From: SVEL01 sp045125245
Lineage (GTDB): Bacteria > Bacillota > Clostridia > Lachnospirales > Lachnospiraceae
Length of the DNA stretch: 64,000 bases
NCBI GenBank assembly: GCA_045125245.1
Contig: JBGVNF010000063.1
Location: 1-64,000, forward strand
Reading direction: 5' to 3'
Position numbers and translations under genes: made by a program. Shown one piece after another: positions 1 through 8,628 of this stretch; positions within the stretch are counted from its first letter, which is position 1; each line of letters starts with the position of its first letter. The notes under the pieces were generated by a model. It was not told the origin of the DNA and did not search any database. It saw only the letters and a list, made by a program, of their open reading frames with translations.

Positions 1-1
1 A

Positions 2-397
2 GATTTAAAGAAGATAGAAGATATATGTGTAGCTCAGACAGGTGTTAAGCCTAATATTGTGCGTTTTCCAGGCGGAACATCAAATACTATCAGTAGAAAT
101 TACTGTAAGAAAATAATGACCACTTTATCAAAAAGCCTTGGCTATAGAGGATACTTTTATTGTGATTGGAATGTCAGCAGTGGAGATGCAGGTGGAGCTA
201 AGACTAAAGACGAAGTTGCCAATAACGTAATAAATGGTATAAAGAGAAACAATGTATCTATAGTTTTACAGCATGATATAGTAAGCTTTAGTGTGGATGC
301 TGTTGAAAAAATCATAGTCTGGGGCCTTGCAAATGGTTATACCTTCCTTCCGATGAACGAAAGTACACCTATGTATCATCATAAACCGAATAATTAG
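2..397 (+). CDS. Polysaccharide deacetylase family protein, C-terminal part
   Basis: The reading frame is open from the left edge and ends at TAG 395-397, so about 131 C-terminal residues are present. The RFPGG motif followed by a Tyr/Asp/Trp-rich segment (YFYCDWNVSSGD) and the late VLQHD motif are typical of the NodB-like polysaccharide deacetylase fold, whose members remove N-acetyl groups from peptidoglycan or other extracellular glycans. The catalytic Asp-His-His metal site would lie upstream of the window and cannot be checked. A GTG at 59 could be mistaken for a start, but the frame upstream of it reads as good protein. The assignment to the superfamily is fairly secure; the substrate is unknown. 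Confidence 0.75.
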   Translation, partial: DLKKIEDICVAQTGVKPNIVRFPGGTSNTISRNYCKKIMTTLSKSLGYRGYFYCDWNVSSGDAGGAKTKDEVANNVINGIKRNNVSIVLQHDIVSFSVDAVEKIIVWGLANGYTFLPMNESTPMYHHKPNN

Positions 398-425
398 TGA
401 CATATGTCAAATTTTGTGATATAAT
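397..425 (+). promoter_or_regulatory. Sigma-A promoter for the sodium symporter, with overlapping palindrome
   Basis: GTGACA at 397-402 and TATAAT at 420-425 are separated by 17 bases, and a TG one base before the -10 makes it an extended -10 site. A perfect 12-base palindrome, TGACATATGTCA at 398-409, overlaps the -35 box and would be a natural operator for a dimeric repressor. The regulator is not known. Confidence 0.6.
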
Positions 426-469
426 GTCGTTGTTTTTTGAAAAGTAATAAACAAAACAACGGAGGCGTT

Positions 470-1861
470 ATGGAAAAGAAAAAGAAGGCTAGTTTTAGCG
501 GCGGAATAGGATTTGTTCTTGCGGCAGCGGGAAGTGCTGTAGGTTTAGGAAATATATGGAGATTTCCATATCTTGCAGCAAAGGATGGCGGAGGTTTATT
601 TTTGTTAGTATATATTGTACTTGCATTAACCTTTGGTTTTGTTCTTCTTACAACAGATATAGGAATTGGTAGAAGAACTAAGAAAAGTGCTTTAAAAGCA
701 TATGAAACTATAAGCAGTAAATGGAAATTTTTAGGAGTATTAACATTTATCGTTCCAGCGATTATTATGACATATTATTCTGTAATCGGTGGATGGATTA
801 CAAAATATATTGTGGTGTTTACTACAGGTAATGCTAATGAGGCGGCTAAAGATGGATATTTCAGTGCATTTATCTCATCAAAGGCAGCACCGATTGTATT
901 TATGCTTATCTTCCTTACGATGACATCAGTTGTTGTATATTTAGGTGTAGAAAAGGGAATAGAGAAGTTTTCTAAGATAATTATGCCTGGTTTGTTAATA
1001 GTAGTTGTACTTATTGCAATCTTTTCGCTTACACTTTCCTATAAGACAGAAGATGGAACAGTGAGAACAGGTATCCAAGGCTTATTAGTTTATATTGTTC
1101 CTAATTTTGAGGGATTGACTGTTCAGAAATTTATAGGAATCGTTATGGATGCTATGGGACAGTTATTCTATTCTTTAAGTGTAGCTATGGGTATTATGAT
1201 TACTTATGGTTCTTATGTAAATGATGATGTAGATTTGAATAAGTCTATTAGAAATATTGAGATTTTCGATACTATGGCAGCATTCCTTGCTGGTCTTATG
1301 ATTATCCCAGCTGTATATGTATTTATGGGTAAGGAAGGAATGTCAGAGGGACCAAGCCTTATGTTTGTATCTTTACCTAAGATATTTGAGGAAATGGGAG
1401 CCATTGGTAACTTTGTAGGAGTAGTATTCTTTATAATGGTGTTATTTGCAGCATTAACTTCCAGTGTATCTATTATGGAGACACTTGTAGCTAGCTGTAT
1501 GGAGAAGTTTAATAAATCAAGAAAAACAGTAAGTCTTGTAATGGCGCTTATTTACGCAGGCGCAGCAACAGTTATCTGTCTTGGATACAATGTACTTTAC
1601 TTTGAGGTTAAGCTTCCAAATGGTGCTATAGGAAATCTTCTTGATATAATGGATTATGCAAGTAACTATGTGCTTATGCCAGTTATAGCTATTCTTACAT
1701 GTGTGCTTATAGGTTGGATTGTTAAACCAAAGTACATTATAGATGAAGTGAAGAAAAGTGCTTCAAGCTTTAAGAGAGAAGGTTTATATACAGTGATGGT
1801 TAAGTATGTAGCTCCAGTTATGCTTGCAATTTTATTATTAAAGTCACTTGGATTATTCTAA
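470..1861 (+). CDS. Neurotransmitter:sodium symporter (SNF) family transporter
   Basis: This 463-residue membrane protein belongs to the SNF family, which uses the sodium gradient to import amino acids or related small amines. The N-terminal signature with the unwound first helix (GSAVGLGNIWRFPY, residues 21-34) carries the residues that bind Na+ and substrate in LeuT-like proteins. About eleven to twelve hydrophobic segments follow, as in most bacterial members. The ATG at 470 is chosen because GGAGGCG lies just before it; an in-frame TTG at 437 has no ribosome binding site. It stands alone behind its own promoter. The substrate cannot be read from the sequence; Trp, Tyr, Leu or Ala are common for the family. 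Confidence 0.9.
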   Translation: MEKKKKASFSGGIGFVLAAAGSAVGLGNIWRFPYLAAKDGGGLFLLVYIVLALTFGFVLLTTDIGIGRRTKKSALKAYETISSKWKFLGVLTFIVPAIIMTYYSVIGGWITKYIVVFTTGNANEAAKDGYFSAFISSKAAPIVFMLIFLTMTSVVVYLGVEKGIEKFSKIIMPGLLIVVVLIAIFSLTLSYKTEDGTVRTGIQGLLVYIVPNFEGLTVQKFIGIVMDAMGQLFYSLSVAMGIMITYGSYVNDDVDLNKSIRNIEIFDTMAAFLAGLMIIPAVYVFMGKEGMSEGPSLMFVSLPKIFEEMGAIGNFVGVVFFIMVLFAALTSSVSIMETLVASCMEKFNKSRKTVSLVMALIYAGAATVICLGYNVLYFEVKLPNGAIGNLLDIMDYASNYVLMPVIAILTCVLIGWIVKPKYIIDEVKKSASSFKREGLYTVMVKYVAPVMLAILLLKSLGLF

Positions 1862-1864
1862 ATA

Positions 1865-1893
1865 TTTACAAAATATCCAATATATGTTACAAT
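1865..1893 (+). promoter_or_regulatory. Sigma-A promoter for the small lipoprotein
   Basis: TTTACA at 1865-1870 and TACAAT at 1888-1893 have a 17-base spacer. The site starts just after the stop codon of the symporter gene and lies about 50 bases before the lipoprotein start. Confidence 0.5.
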
Positions 1894-1942
1894 GAGAAGG
1901 ACATATTGATTGTGTTATACAAAAAGAAAAGAGGTATATGTT

Positions 1943-2146
1943 ATGAAAAAATTTAAAAAGGCATTATTAGTAACAAGTGCAGTATTAGTAGTTGCATTAA
2001 GTGCAGTAGGATGTAAGAAAACTACAGAGTGCGAAATGTGTCAGCAGGAGAAGAAGTGCTCTAAGGTAAAGGTAGAGGATGAGAAGGTTTGGTTATGCGA
2101 ATCATGTGAATCTCTTGTAGAAGGTCTTAAGGGATTAATGAAATAG
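1943..2146 (+). CDS. Small Cys-rich lipoprotein with zinc-ribbon-like motifs
   Basis: The predicted 67-residue product has a charged N-terminus, a hydrophobic stretch (residues 7-20) and a lipobox-like AVGC ending at Cys24, so it is probably a membrane-anchored lipoprotein. The mature part has CxxC at 30-33, Cys39 and CxxC at 52-55, a spacing that resembles a small zinc ribbon. It then ends in a short amphipathic stretch. The ATG at 1943 follows GAGG at 1931. It has its own promoter and a terminator right behind it, so it is a one-gene unit. I do not recognise a named family; metal binding is inferred from the Cys pairs only. Confidence 0.65.
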   Translation: MKKFKKALLVTSAVLVVALSAVGCKKTTECEMCQQEKKCSKVKVEDEKVWLCESCESLVEGLKGLMK

Positions 2147-2161
2147 TTAATATGCATTTAG

Positions 2162-2189
2162 AAAGCCGGTCTGAAAAGACCGGCTTTTT
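2162..2189 (+). terminator. Rho-independent terminator after the lipoprotein gene
   Basis: The arms AAGCCGGTC (2163-2171) and GACCGGCTT (2178-2186) pair perfectly and are followed by a T run. Confidence 0.9.
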
Positions 2190-2194
2190 CGATG

Positions 2195-2557
2195 TTAAAT
2201 GGTATATTCTTTGTGCCTTACATATATAAAAGGTTCAAGCTGACTCTTTGAATTATATGTAAGTGTCTGAAAATCATCAGGATTAAAGACTTCCATTGCC
2301 TTATCAAGTTCTCCTGCGAAACCAGAAGAATTATTTTTTTCAGGAGATTGATATAATGAGTGTCTTTTATCTCTTTTTGATTTTGGCACCAAAGCTACCA
2401 TTTGAATTGGGGTTACATTGAAATCGTTGTAAAATCCGTTTACTGCGATAATCCCTCCTTGGATGCATATTTCAACAAAACCAATATTCTTCTGGTACTT
2501 ATTTACTATATCGGCATTTTTTAGAAAAACTTTACCTTTTTCTATATTCTTTTGGTG
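2195..2557 (-). pseudogene. Protein-like open frame without a standard start codon, downstream of the AraC gene
   Basis: On the minus strand the frame is open from just after a TGA at 2558-2560 to the TAA at 2195-2197, giving 120 sense codons. The translation is protein-like along its length (for example GFVEICIQGG, AVNGFYNDFNVTPIQM, FAGELDKAMEVFNPDDFQ). The only ATG/GTG/TTG start is the ATG at 2399-2401, which would drop nearly half of it and has no ribosome binding site. AAGGAGGG at 2453-2460 stands just before ATT (2450-2452) and ATC codons. The 5' part overlaps the AraC gene by 26 bases in a +1 frame, across an A run. It could be a real gene with a rare start, a fusion reached by frameshift, or a decayed gene. 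I do not recognise the family. Confidence 0.35.
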
Positions 2558-3413
2558 TCATATTATATTTTGCTTTAAAGGCACGGTTAAAGTAAGATAC
2601 ATTATTATAGCCACATTCAAAAGAGATATCCATAATGGAATCATTGGTGGTTTTAAGCAAATTAGCAGCAGTAGATAGCCTATATTGATTAAGATATTCT
2701 ATAGGAGTTTGGTTTGTATACTGCTTAAATATGTGTGATAAATAATATATGCTAATGTTTATCTTTTCAGCAAGCATCTCTAAGGTGATTTTTTCTGCAT
2801 AGTGTTCCTCTATATAAGTGGTTACATCTTTTATGAGACCAGAGGTACGAATGCTTGTAATGTCCTGAGCCTTTAAAACTTCATAATAGTTTATAGAATA
2901 GAAATAATTAATAAATTCTAAAAATCCTATTTTAATTTGAAGCTCATAGGCGACGCAATGAGAATCATGGTTAATAACTATTTTATCTAAAATATTTTTA
3001 AGAGTTTCTGTATGAGGTGACTCTGCTGCTATATGGATAGGCAGATAGATATCATTGTTAAAAATTGGATTGATATATTTAGTTGAACACGTATCAAAAG
3101 AACCACCATCAACTAGCTTCTTGTCGAAAATATATGTCAAGCCTAGGAAATTATTATCATTGTATTGTTCGAAATAGTGTAAAGACGATGGAGGAATGAT
3201 AAGTATATCTCCTTCGTTTATAATATATTCTTTAAAGTCTACGATATACTTTGCTGTTCCATATACTACGTTTATAATTTCCATTTCGTCATGCCAGTGA
3301 ATAGGAAAGTCTGTAAAAGCCTCAGGAATATAGGTGCGATATATGTTGTAGGGAAGCAGAATGGTACCGTGTTTTGCTTCTTCTTTTTTTGTTTTATCCA
3401 TATTTATACGCAT
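2532..3413 (-). CDS. AraC family transcriptional regulator
   Basis: The 293-residue product has an N-terminal cupin-like sensing domain (HWHDEMEIINVV near residue 40, then the GDILIIPP turn) and a C-terminal double helix-turn-helix of about 100 residues ending in the AraC signature (FNRAFKAKYNMTPKEYRK). Such proteins bind a small molecule through the cupin and activate nearby genes. The ATG at 3413 is preferred over one ten codons upstream because CAGGAGG lies directly before it. It is divergent from the MATE exporter gene across 132 bases, so that exporter is the likely target, together with itself. The inducer is unknown. Confidence 0.85.
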   Translation of the reverse strand: MRINMDKTKKEEAKHGTILLPYNIYRTYIPEAFTDFPIHWHDEMEIINVVYGTAKYIVDFKEYIINEGDILIIPPSSLHYFEQYNDNNFLGLTYIFDKKLVDGGSFDTCSTKYINPIFNNDIYLPIHIAAESPHTETLKNILDKIVINHDSHCVAYELQIKIGFLEFINYFYSINYYEVLKAQDITSIRTSGLIKDVTTYIEEHYAEKITLEMLAEKINISIYYLSHIFKQYTNQTPIEYLNQYRLSTAANLLKTTNDSIMDISFECGYNNVSYFNRAFKAKYNMTPKEYRKR

Positions 3414-3545
3414 AATTGCCTCCTGTTTTATGTTAAATAACAAGATTGTGTCATTATATTACAAAATTGTTGTAGAAATTTGTCTCTTAATAGCATTATA
3501 CTGTTATTAGGTATTTTAGGCAATGATTTTATAAGGAGATAAAAA

Positions 3546-4892
3546 ATGGCGGAAACTGATGTAAGAAAAATGTCACTGTTTAAATTAGGGTGGCCTATAT
3601 TTATTCAATGTCTTTTATCGTTATGTTTAGGATACATAGATATGCTTATGATTACTGCATATGATGAAAATGCTGTAAATGGAATAGGACAGGCTAATCA
3701 GATATTAGGATTTTTAACTCTTGCATTTACAATTATATCAAGTGCGGCTGGAGTTATGATTGCACAGTATATAGGTGCCAAGCTTAAAGAAAAGTTAAAC
3801 GAGATTTATACGGTATCTATATTTTTTAATCTTATATTAAGCGGAGTAATATCGTTTATTCTTTTGGCTGGTTGTGACGCAATCTTAAAAATAATGCAAA
3901 CACCTAGCTTTATGATGGCTGATGCTAAGAATTATATGACCATAGTCGGTGGTTTTATGTTTATTCAGGCTATGATAGACGTATTTTCGCAGATTTTTAG
4001 AAATAATGGAAAAACAAAGTTTGGAATGATTATTGCATTGAGTATGAATATTATAAATATTGTTGGCAATTATATCTTCTTAATTGGTCCGCTTAAACAT
4101 TTGGAATTGGGAGTTAAAGGTGTTGCATTATCTACTACGATTAGTAGAGTGATTGCGCTGATTATTGCTATATTGCTCTTTAAATTTAAGATAGAGGGAC
4201 ATATATCTATAAAATATTTATGGCCATTTCCGAAGGAGATACTTAAAAAGCTTTTAAAGTTAGGTATTCCTACAGCAGGAGAAAATATTTCATATAATAT
4301 CGCACAGATAATTATTCTTATAATGGTTAATACATTTGATTCGAAGGTTGTATCTGGTACGAAGAATTTTGCACAGATGGTAAGTAACTTTGCATATCTT
4401 TACTCGGTATCAGCTGCGGTGTCCACATCTATAATTGTAGGTCATGCAGTTGGTGCAAAGGAATATGATTATGCATATAAAAGAGTTATGAAGTCTTTAA
4501 AGAAGGCATTGGTTATTTCTGTTGCCATAGCCGCTGTGAATTGGATTATAAGCCCTGTTACAATTGGACTATTTACAAAAAATCCTGAAATAATTAAGTT
4601 GTCAGGTAAAGTTTTGTTTGTATGTATATTCTTGGAAATCGGTAGAACAGCAAATCTTGTAATTATAAATAGTATGAGAGCTGCAGGAGATGTTAAGTTC
4701 CCAACATATCTTGGAATGGCATCTATGTGGGGCGTAGCAGTACTTTTTGGATATATATTTGCAATTAAATTAAATATGGGACTTGTAGGCTTGTGGATAG
4801 CAATGGCTATGGATGAACTTTTAAGAGGAGTTGTTGTTTATATCAGATGGAAAAAAGGTGGCTGGCGAAATAAAAGAGTTATAGAAGAATAA
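3546..4892 (+). CDS. MATE family multidrug efflux transporter
   Basis: The 448-residue product has about twelve membrane segments and the MATE layout: an N-lobe starting KLGWPIFIQCLLSLCLGYIDM, a Gln/Asn-rich first half (GIGQANQI), and a matching second half. MATE proteins export cationic drugs or metabolites in exchange for Na+ or H+. AAGGAGAT precedes the ATG at 3546. It is divergently arranged with an AraC regulator, a common layout for inducible exporters, and ends at a bidirectional hairpin. Confidence 0.88.
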   Translation: MAETDVRKMSLFKLGWPIFIQCLLSLCLGYIDMLMITAYDENAVNGIGQANQILGFLTLAFTIISSAAGVMIAQYIGAKLKEKLNEIYTVSIFFNLILSGVISFILLAGCDAILKIMQTPSFMMADAKNYMTIVGGFMFIQAMIDVFSQIFRNNGKTKFGMIIALSMNIINIVGNYIFLIGPLKHLELGVKGVALSTTISRVIALIIAILLFKFKIEGHISIKYLWPFPKEILKKLLKLGIPTAGENISYNIAQIIILIMVNTFDSKVVSGTKNFAQMVSNFAYLYSVSAAVSTSIIVGHAVGAKEYDYAYKRVMKSLKKALVISVAIAAVNWIISPVTIGLFTKNPEIIKLSGKVLFVCIFLEIGRTANLVIINSMRAAGDVKFPTYLGMASMWGVAVLFGYIFAIKLNMGLVGLWIAMAMDELLRGVVVYIRWKKGGWRNKRVIEE

Positions 4893-4913
4893 TTAGAAAA
4901 CGTCATATAGACG

Positions 4914-4948
4914 ATGAAATGGCTGGATTATATATCCAGCCATTTCAT
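4914..4948. terminator. Bidirectional hairpin between convergent MATE and esterase genes
   Basis: A perfect 14-base inverted repeat, 4914-4927 against 4935-4948, surrounds a 7-base loop. It includes the last codons of the minus-strand esterase gene. There is only a short T tract on either side, but the place between two convergent genes fits a shared terminator. Confidence 0.65.
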
Positions 4949-5677
4949 TATATAAGGAACTCTTTTAGCCCAGGATGCTTCACAATGTTTTCCACCGTAG
5001 GCAATAGTAAGAGTTGCATTTATATTTTTTTTGATTAGCAAAGCAGTAGCTTCAGCTAAGATGTCTTTATTTTCTACATGGTTATCAAGTTCTTTACTGC
5101 CATAATCCATATATATGCAGGTATTTTCGTTCATTTTACTTGTATTTATGGTGCGAATTACCCCTTCTACATTAACCCATAAGCTAGGTGATAAGCAGAT
5201 TGCTTTACCAAAATATTTATTATATAAAGTGGCACCGTAAAATGACATTAATCCACCTAGAGAGGAACCACATATATAAGTATGGTTTCTATCCTTCAAG
5301 GTTCTAAGCTTAGCATCTACCTGTGGCTTTAAATCATTGATGAGCCAATCCATATATATTTTTCCTTTAGCTATGATATTTTCACCATTATAAGTGAAAA
5401 CATATGGAGTATATTCATATAATCTATTATTGCCTATAGTACTACTAGATATTGCAATTATAATCATGTTTACAGGATTATCTTCCAAATAACTACTTAA
5501 ACCCCAAGAAGTTTTATAGGTTGCATCCTCATCAAAGAAGATATTTTGCCCATCAAACATATACATTACAGGATAGTTAGTATCTGTATCTGTTTCATAT
5601 GATGGTGGTAAATAAATATAACCAACACGTTCTTCGTCAGAAAGCGTAGGGATTGTAATCGAAAATTTTTTAACCAT
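4928..5677 (-). CDS. Putative esterase, alpha/beta hydrolase (esterase D-like, PF00756 type)
   Basis: The 249-residue product has no signal peptide and carries the nucleophile elbow GSSLGG (Ser139) typical of the PF00756 esterase family, which includes enterochelin esterases, feruloyl esterases and S-formylglutathione hydrolases. The early YPVMYMFDGQNIF stretch matches the LYLLHG/DGQ region of this family, and a late GGKHCEASW supplies a candidate catalytic His. AAGGAGA lies before the ATG. It is a single gene with its own promoter, convergent with the MATE gene. The substrate is unknown. Confidence 0.8.
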   Translation of the reverse strand: MVKKFSITIPTLSDEERVGYIYLPPSYETDTDTNYPVMYMFDGQNIFFDEDATYKTSWGLSSYLEDNPVNMIIIAISSSTIGNNRLYEYTPYVFTYNGENIIAKGKIYMDWLINDLKPQVDAKLRTLKDRNHTYICGSSLGGLMSFYGATLYNKYFGKAICLSPSLWVNVEGVIRTINTSKMNENTCIYMDYGSKELDNHVENKDILAEATALLIKKNINATLTIAYGGKHCEASWAKRVPYIMKWLDI

Positions 5678-5714
5678 ACCATTCTCCTTATTTTTATAAA
5701 GATTATATACCTAT

Positions 5715-5743
5715 AGTATAAATTTAAAAAGCAAAACTGTAAA
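5715..5743 (-). promoter_or_regulatory. Sigma-A promoter for the esterase gene
   Basis: On the minus strand TTTACA (5738-5743) and TATACT (5715-5720) are separated by exactly 17 bases, about 38 bases before the start codon. Confidence 0.65.
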
Positions 5744-5753
5744 GCAGTTACTG

Positions 5754-5782
5754 TTGAAAAAAATATGGTTTGGTGGTAGAAT
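5754..5782 (+). promoter_or_regulatory. Sigma-A promoter for the trpB2 gene
   Basis: TTGAAA (5754-5759) and TAGAAT (5777-5782) are separated by 17 bases. Start to codon distance is about 30 bases, with no room for an attenuator or T-box. Confidence 0.65.
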
Positions 5783-5818
5783 TATCCGTAGTATTTTTAA
5801 AATTAGGAGGACTATAAA

Positions 5819-7195
5819 ATGAGTGAAGAAAAGGTGATTCCTTATAAAATATATTTAGAAGAAAGCGAGATGCCGCGCCAGTGGTATAATATGCGTGCTG
5901 ATATGAAGAATAAGCCAGCACCACTTCTTAACAAGGATACATTGAAGCCAATTACTTTTGAGGAGCTTCAGCCAGTATTTTGCGATGAGTTAATTAAGCA
6001 GGAGCTTGATGAAGATACTGCATATTTTGATATTCCTCAGGAGATTCTTGATTTTTATAAGATGTATCGTCCGGCACCACTTGTTAGAGCATATTGTCTT
6101 GAGAAGGCCCTTGATACACCGGCTAAGATTTATTATAAGTTTGAGGGTAATAATACAAGCGGAAGTCATAAGCTTAATTCTGCTATTGCACAGGCATACT
6201 ATGCTAAGGAGCAGGGACTTAAGGGTGTGACAACAGAGACAGGAGCGGGCCAGTGGGGTACTGCACTTTCTATGGCGTCTTCATACCTTGGACTTGATTG
6301 TAATGTATATATGGTTAAGTGTTCCTACGAGCAGAAGCCATTTAGAAGAGAAGTTATGAGAACATATGGTGCAAGTGTTACACCTTCACCATCTACAACT
6401 ACAGAAGTAGGAAAGAGAATTTTAGAAGCTCATCCTGGCACAACAGGAAGTCTTGGATGTGCCATTTCAGAGGCGATAGAGGCAGCAGGAAATAAGGAAG
6501 GCTACCGTTATGTATTAGGTAGTGTACTTAATCAGGTAATGCTTCATCAGTCTATTATAGGTCTTGAGGCAAAGGCTGCTATGGATAAGTACGGTATTGA
6601 TCCTGATATTATTATCGGTTGTGCAGGAGGTGGTTCAAATCTTGGTGGACTTATAGCACCGTTTATGAGAGAAAAGCTACTTGGTAATAAGGATTACAGA
6701 TTTATAGCAGTAGAGCCAGCATCTTGCCCAACACTTACAAGAGGTAAGTATGCTTATGATTACTGTGATACAGGAATGGTTTGTCCACTTAGCAAGATGT
6801 ATACACTTGGTAGCGGATTTATACCATCTTCATCACATGCAGGTGGATTAAGATACCATGGAATGAACTCTACATTATCGCAGTTATACGCTGATGGTTA
6901 TATGGAGGCTATGTCAGTTGAGCAGACAAGTGTATTTGAGGCTGCACAGAGATTTGCTAGAGTAGAGGGAATTCTTCCAGCACCAGAGAGCAGTCACGCT
7001 ATAAAGGTGGCTATAGATGAGGCGCTTAAGTGTAAGGAAACAGGAGAAGAGAAGACAATTCTTTTTGGTCTTACAGGAACAGGATATTTTGATATGTTTG
7101 CATATCAGCGATACAATGATGGCGAAATGAGCGATTATATACCAACAGATGAAGAAATAGCAGTTGGTTTGGCAGGATTACCAAAGATTGACTAA
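5819..7195 (+). CDS. trpB: Tryptophan synthase beta chain, TrpB2 type
   Basis: This PLP enzyme joins indole and serine to make tryptophan. It has 458 residues, longer than the roughly 400 of classical TrpB1, with the extra N-terminal segment seen in TrpB2 proteins. The PLP lysine is Lys118 in GNNTSGSHKLNSA, where TrpB1 has HKINN; GAGQWGTALS and the glycine-rich phosphate loop CAGGGSNLGG follow. GGAGG precedes the ATG. There is no trpA or other trp gene beside it. TrpB2 proteins often work without TrpA, either salvaging free indole or acting on O-phosphoserine; which applies here is not decided by the sequence. Confidence 0.92.
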   Translation: MSEEKVIPYKIYLEESEMPRQWYNMRADMKNKPAPLLNKDTLKPITFEELQPVFCDELIKQELDEDTAYFDIPQEILDFYKMYRPAPLVRAYCLEKALDTPAKIYYKFEGNNTSGSHKLNSAIAQAYYAKEQGLKGVTTETGAGQWGTALSMASSYLGLDCNVYMVKCSYEQKPFRREVMRTYGASVTPSPSTTTEVGKRILEAHPGTTGSLGCAISEAIEAAGNKEGYRYVLGSVLNQVMLHQSIIGLEAKAAMDKYGIDPDIIIGCAGGGSNLGGLIAPFMREKLLGNKDYRFIAVEPASCPTLTRGKYAYDYCDTGMVCPLSKMYTLGSGFIPSSSHAGGLRYHGMNSTLSQLYADGYMEAMSVEQTSVFEAAQRFARVEGILPAPESSHAIKVAIDEALKCKETGEEKTILFGLTGTGYFDMFAYQRYNDGEMSDYIPTDEEIAVGLAGLPKID

Positions 7196-7246
7196 GTAAA
7201 ATAAAGAGCTTATAAATCATAGGTAGAGGCTCTATGGAGGCGAAAA

Positions 7247-8608
7247 ATGAAAATAATTATTGTAGGATGCGGAAAAGTAGGTTATGTGTTAACTGAACAA
7301 CTTACAAAAGAAGGTCATGATATTACACTTATTGATAAGGATGATGAAAAACTTACGAGAGTATCCTCTAATATGGATGTATACTGCGTTAATGGCAATG
7401 GTACAAGTTACGAGACACAGTTAGAAGCGGGCATAAAAGATACAGATTTGCTTATTTCTGTGACAGATAGCGATGAGATTAATATGTTATGCTGTCTTAT
7501 TGCAAAAAAAGTAGGTAACTGTAAAACTATCGCTAGAGTTAGAAAGCCAGAATATGATTTTGAGGTTAATTTCTTGAAAGAAGAGCTTGGACTTTCTATG
7601 TCAATCAATCCAGAGATGACAGCAGCGGCAGAAATGTCTCGTCTTATTCAGTATCCTAAGGCTTTAGATGTGGAAACCTTTGTAAAAGGAAGGGTTACGC
7701 TTATAAAGGTAGCAGTAACAAAGGATTCACCACTAGATGGTTTGGTGATTAAGGATATTGCCAGTGTAGCAGGAAAAAGAACCTTGGCATGTATAGTAGA
7801 TAGAAATAAAGAATTGACTATACCTAATGGTGATTTTCAGCTTAAGGAAGGCGATATAGTTTCACTTATATTGCCAGTTGAGGAATCTAATTCATTTTTT
7901 AAGAAGATGAAAATCAAGAGTTCTCCTATAAAGTCTGTGATGATAGCTGGTGGTGGAACAACTTCTTACTATTTAGCTAAACAGCTTAGTAAAACAGGTG
8001 TAAGTGTTAAGATAATAGAAGAAGATAAAAAAAGATGTGAGGAATTAAGTGAATTACTTCCAGATGCAATGATTATTAACGGTTCTTGCATAGATAAGGA
8101 TTTATTATTGTCAGAAGGAATAACTGAAACAGATGCTTTAGCAGCGCTTACTGATTTAGATGAAGAAAATATACTTCTTACATTGTATGCAAAAAAAGTT
8201 GGTAAATGTAAGACGATGACAAAGATTGATAAGCTTACATTTGGCGAGGTTATGAGTGACTTAGAGATGGATACAGTGGTGTCAGCCAAAGCGATTACAG
8301 CAGCGTATATTATAAGATATGTAAGAGCGATGCAAAATTCTTATGGAAGTAAGGTTCAGACTTTACATAGATTATATGACGGTCAGGTTGAAGCCTTGGA
8401 ATTTAGAATTACAAATAATGCTAAGGTTATAGAAAAAAGTTTATATGAGCTTAATTTAAAGAAGAATCTGTTGATTTGCTGTATTTCACGAAAGGGTAAG
8501 ATTATTACACCTTCTGGACAGGATATGCTTATGCCAGGAGATGGAGTGATTATTGTTACAACAAATACAGGTTTGCAGGATATAGATGATATATTAGCTA
8601 CTAATTAA
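7247..8608 (+). CDS. trkA: Trk potassium uptake regulatory subunit TrkA
   Basis: The 453-residue cytoplasmic protein has the duplicated RCK layout: an N-terminal NAD-binding fold (MKIIIVGCGKVGYVL), a first RCK_C domain near 150-215, a second nucleotide-binding fold beginning near 228 (IAGGGTTSYYLAKQL), and a second RCK_C at the end. TrkA gates the TrkH channel in response to nucleotides, and RCK_C domains often bind c-di-AMP in Firmicutes. GGAGG lies before the ATG. The trkH gene follows after 20 bases, so they form one operon. Confidence 0.93.
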   Translation: MKIIIVGCGKVGYVLTEQLTKEGHDITLIDKDDEKLTRVSSNMDVYCVNGNGTSYETQLEAGIKDTDLLISVTDSDEINMLCCLIAKKVGNCKTIARVRKPEYDFEVNFLKEELGLSMSINPEMTAAAEMSRLIQYPKALDVETFVKGRVTLIKVAVTKDSPLDGLVIKDIASVAGKRTLACIVDRNKELTIPNGDFQLKEGDIVSLILPVEESNSFFKKMKIKSSPIKSVMIAGGGTTSYYLAKQLSKTGVSVKIIEEDKKRCEELSELLPDAMIINGSCIDKDLLLSEGITETDALAALTDLDEENILLTLYAKKVGKCKTMTKIDKLTFGEVMSDLEMDTVVSAKAITAAYIIRYVRAMQNSYGSKVQTLHRLYDGQVEALEFRITNNAKVIEKSLYELNLKKNLLICCISRKGKIITPSGQDMLMPGDGVIIVTTNTGLQDIDDILATN

Positions 8609-8628
8609 GAGTGACGAGGTATAATACT

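Noticed and set aside
6006..6230. Second + strand frame within trpB
   Set aside because: It lies wholly within the conserved PLP-binding part of trpB and is Arg/His/Leu-rich noise.
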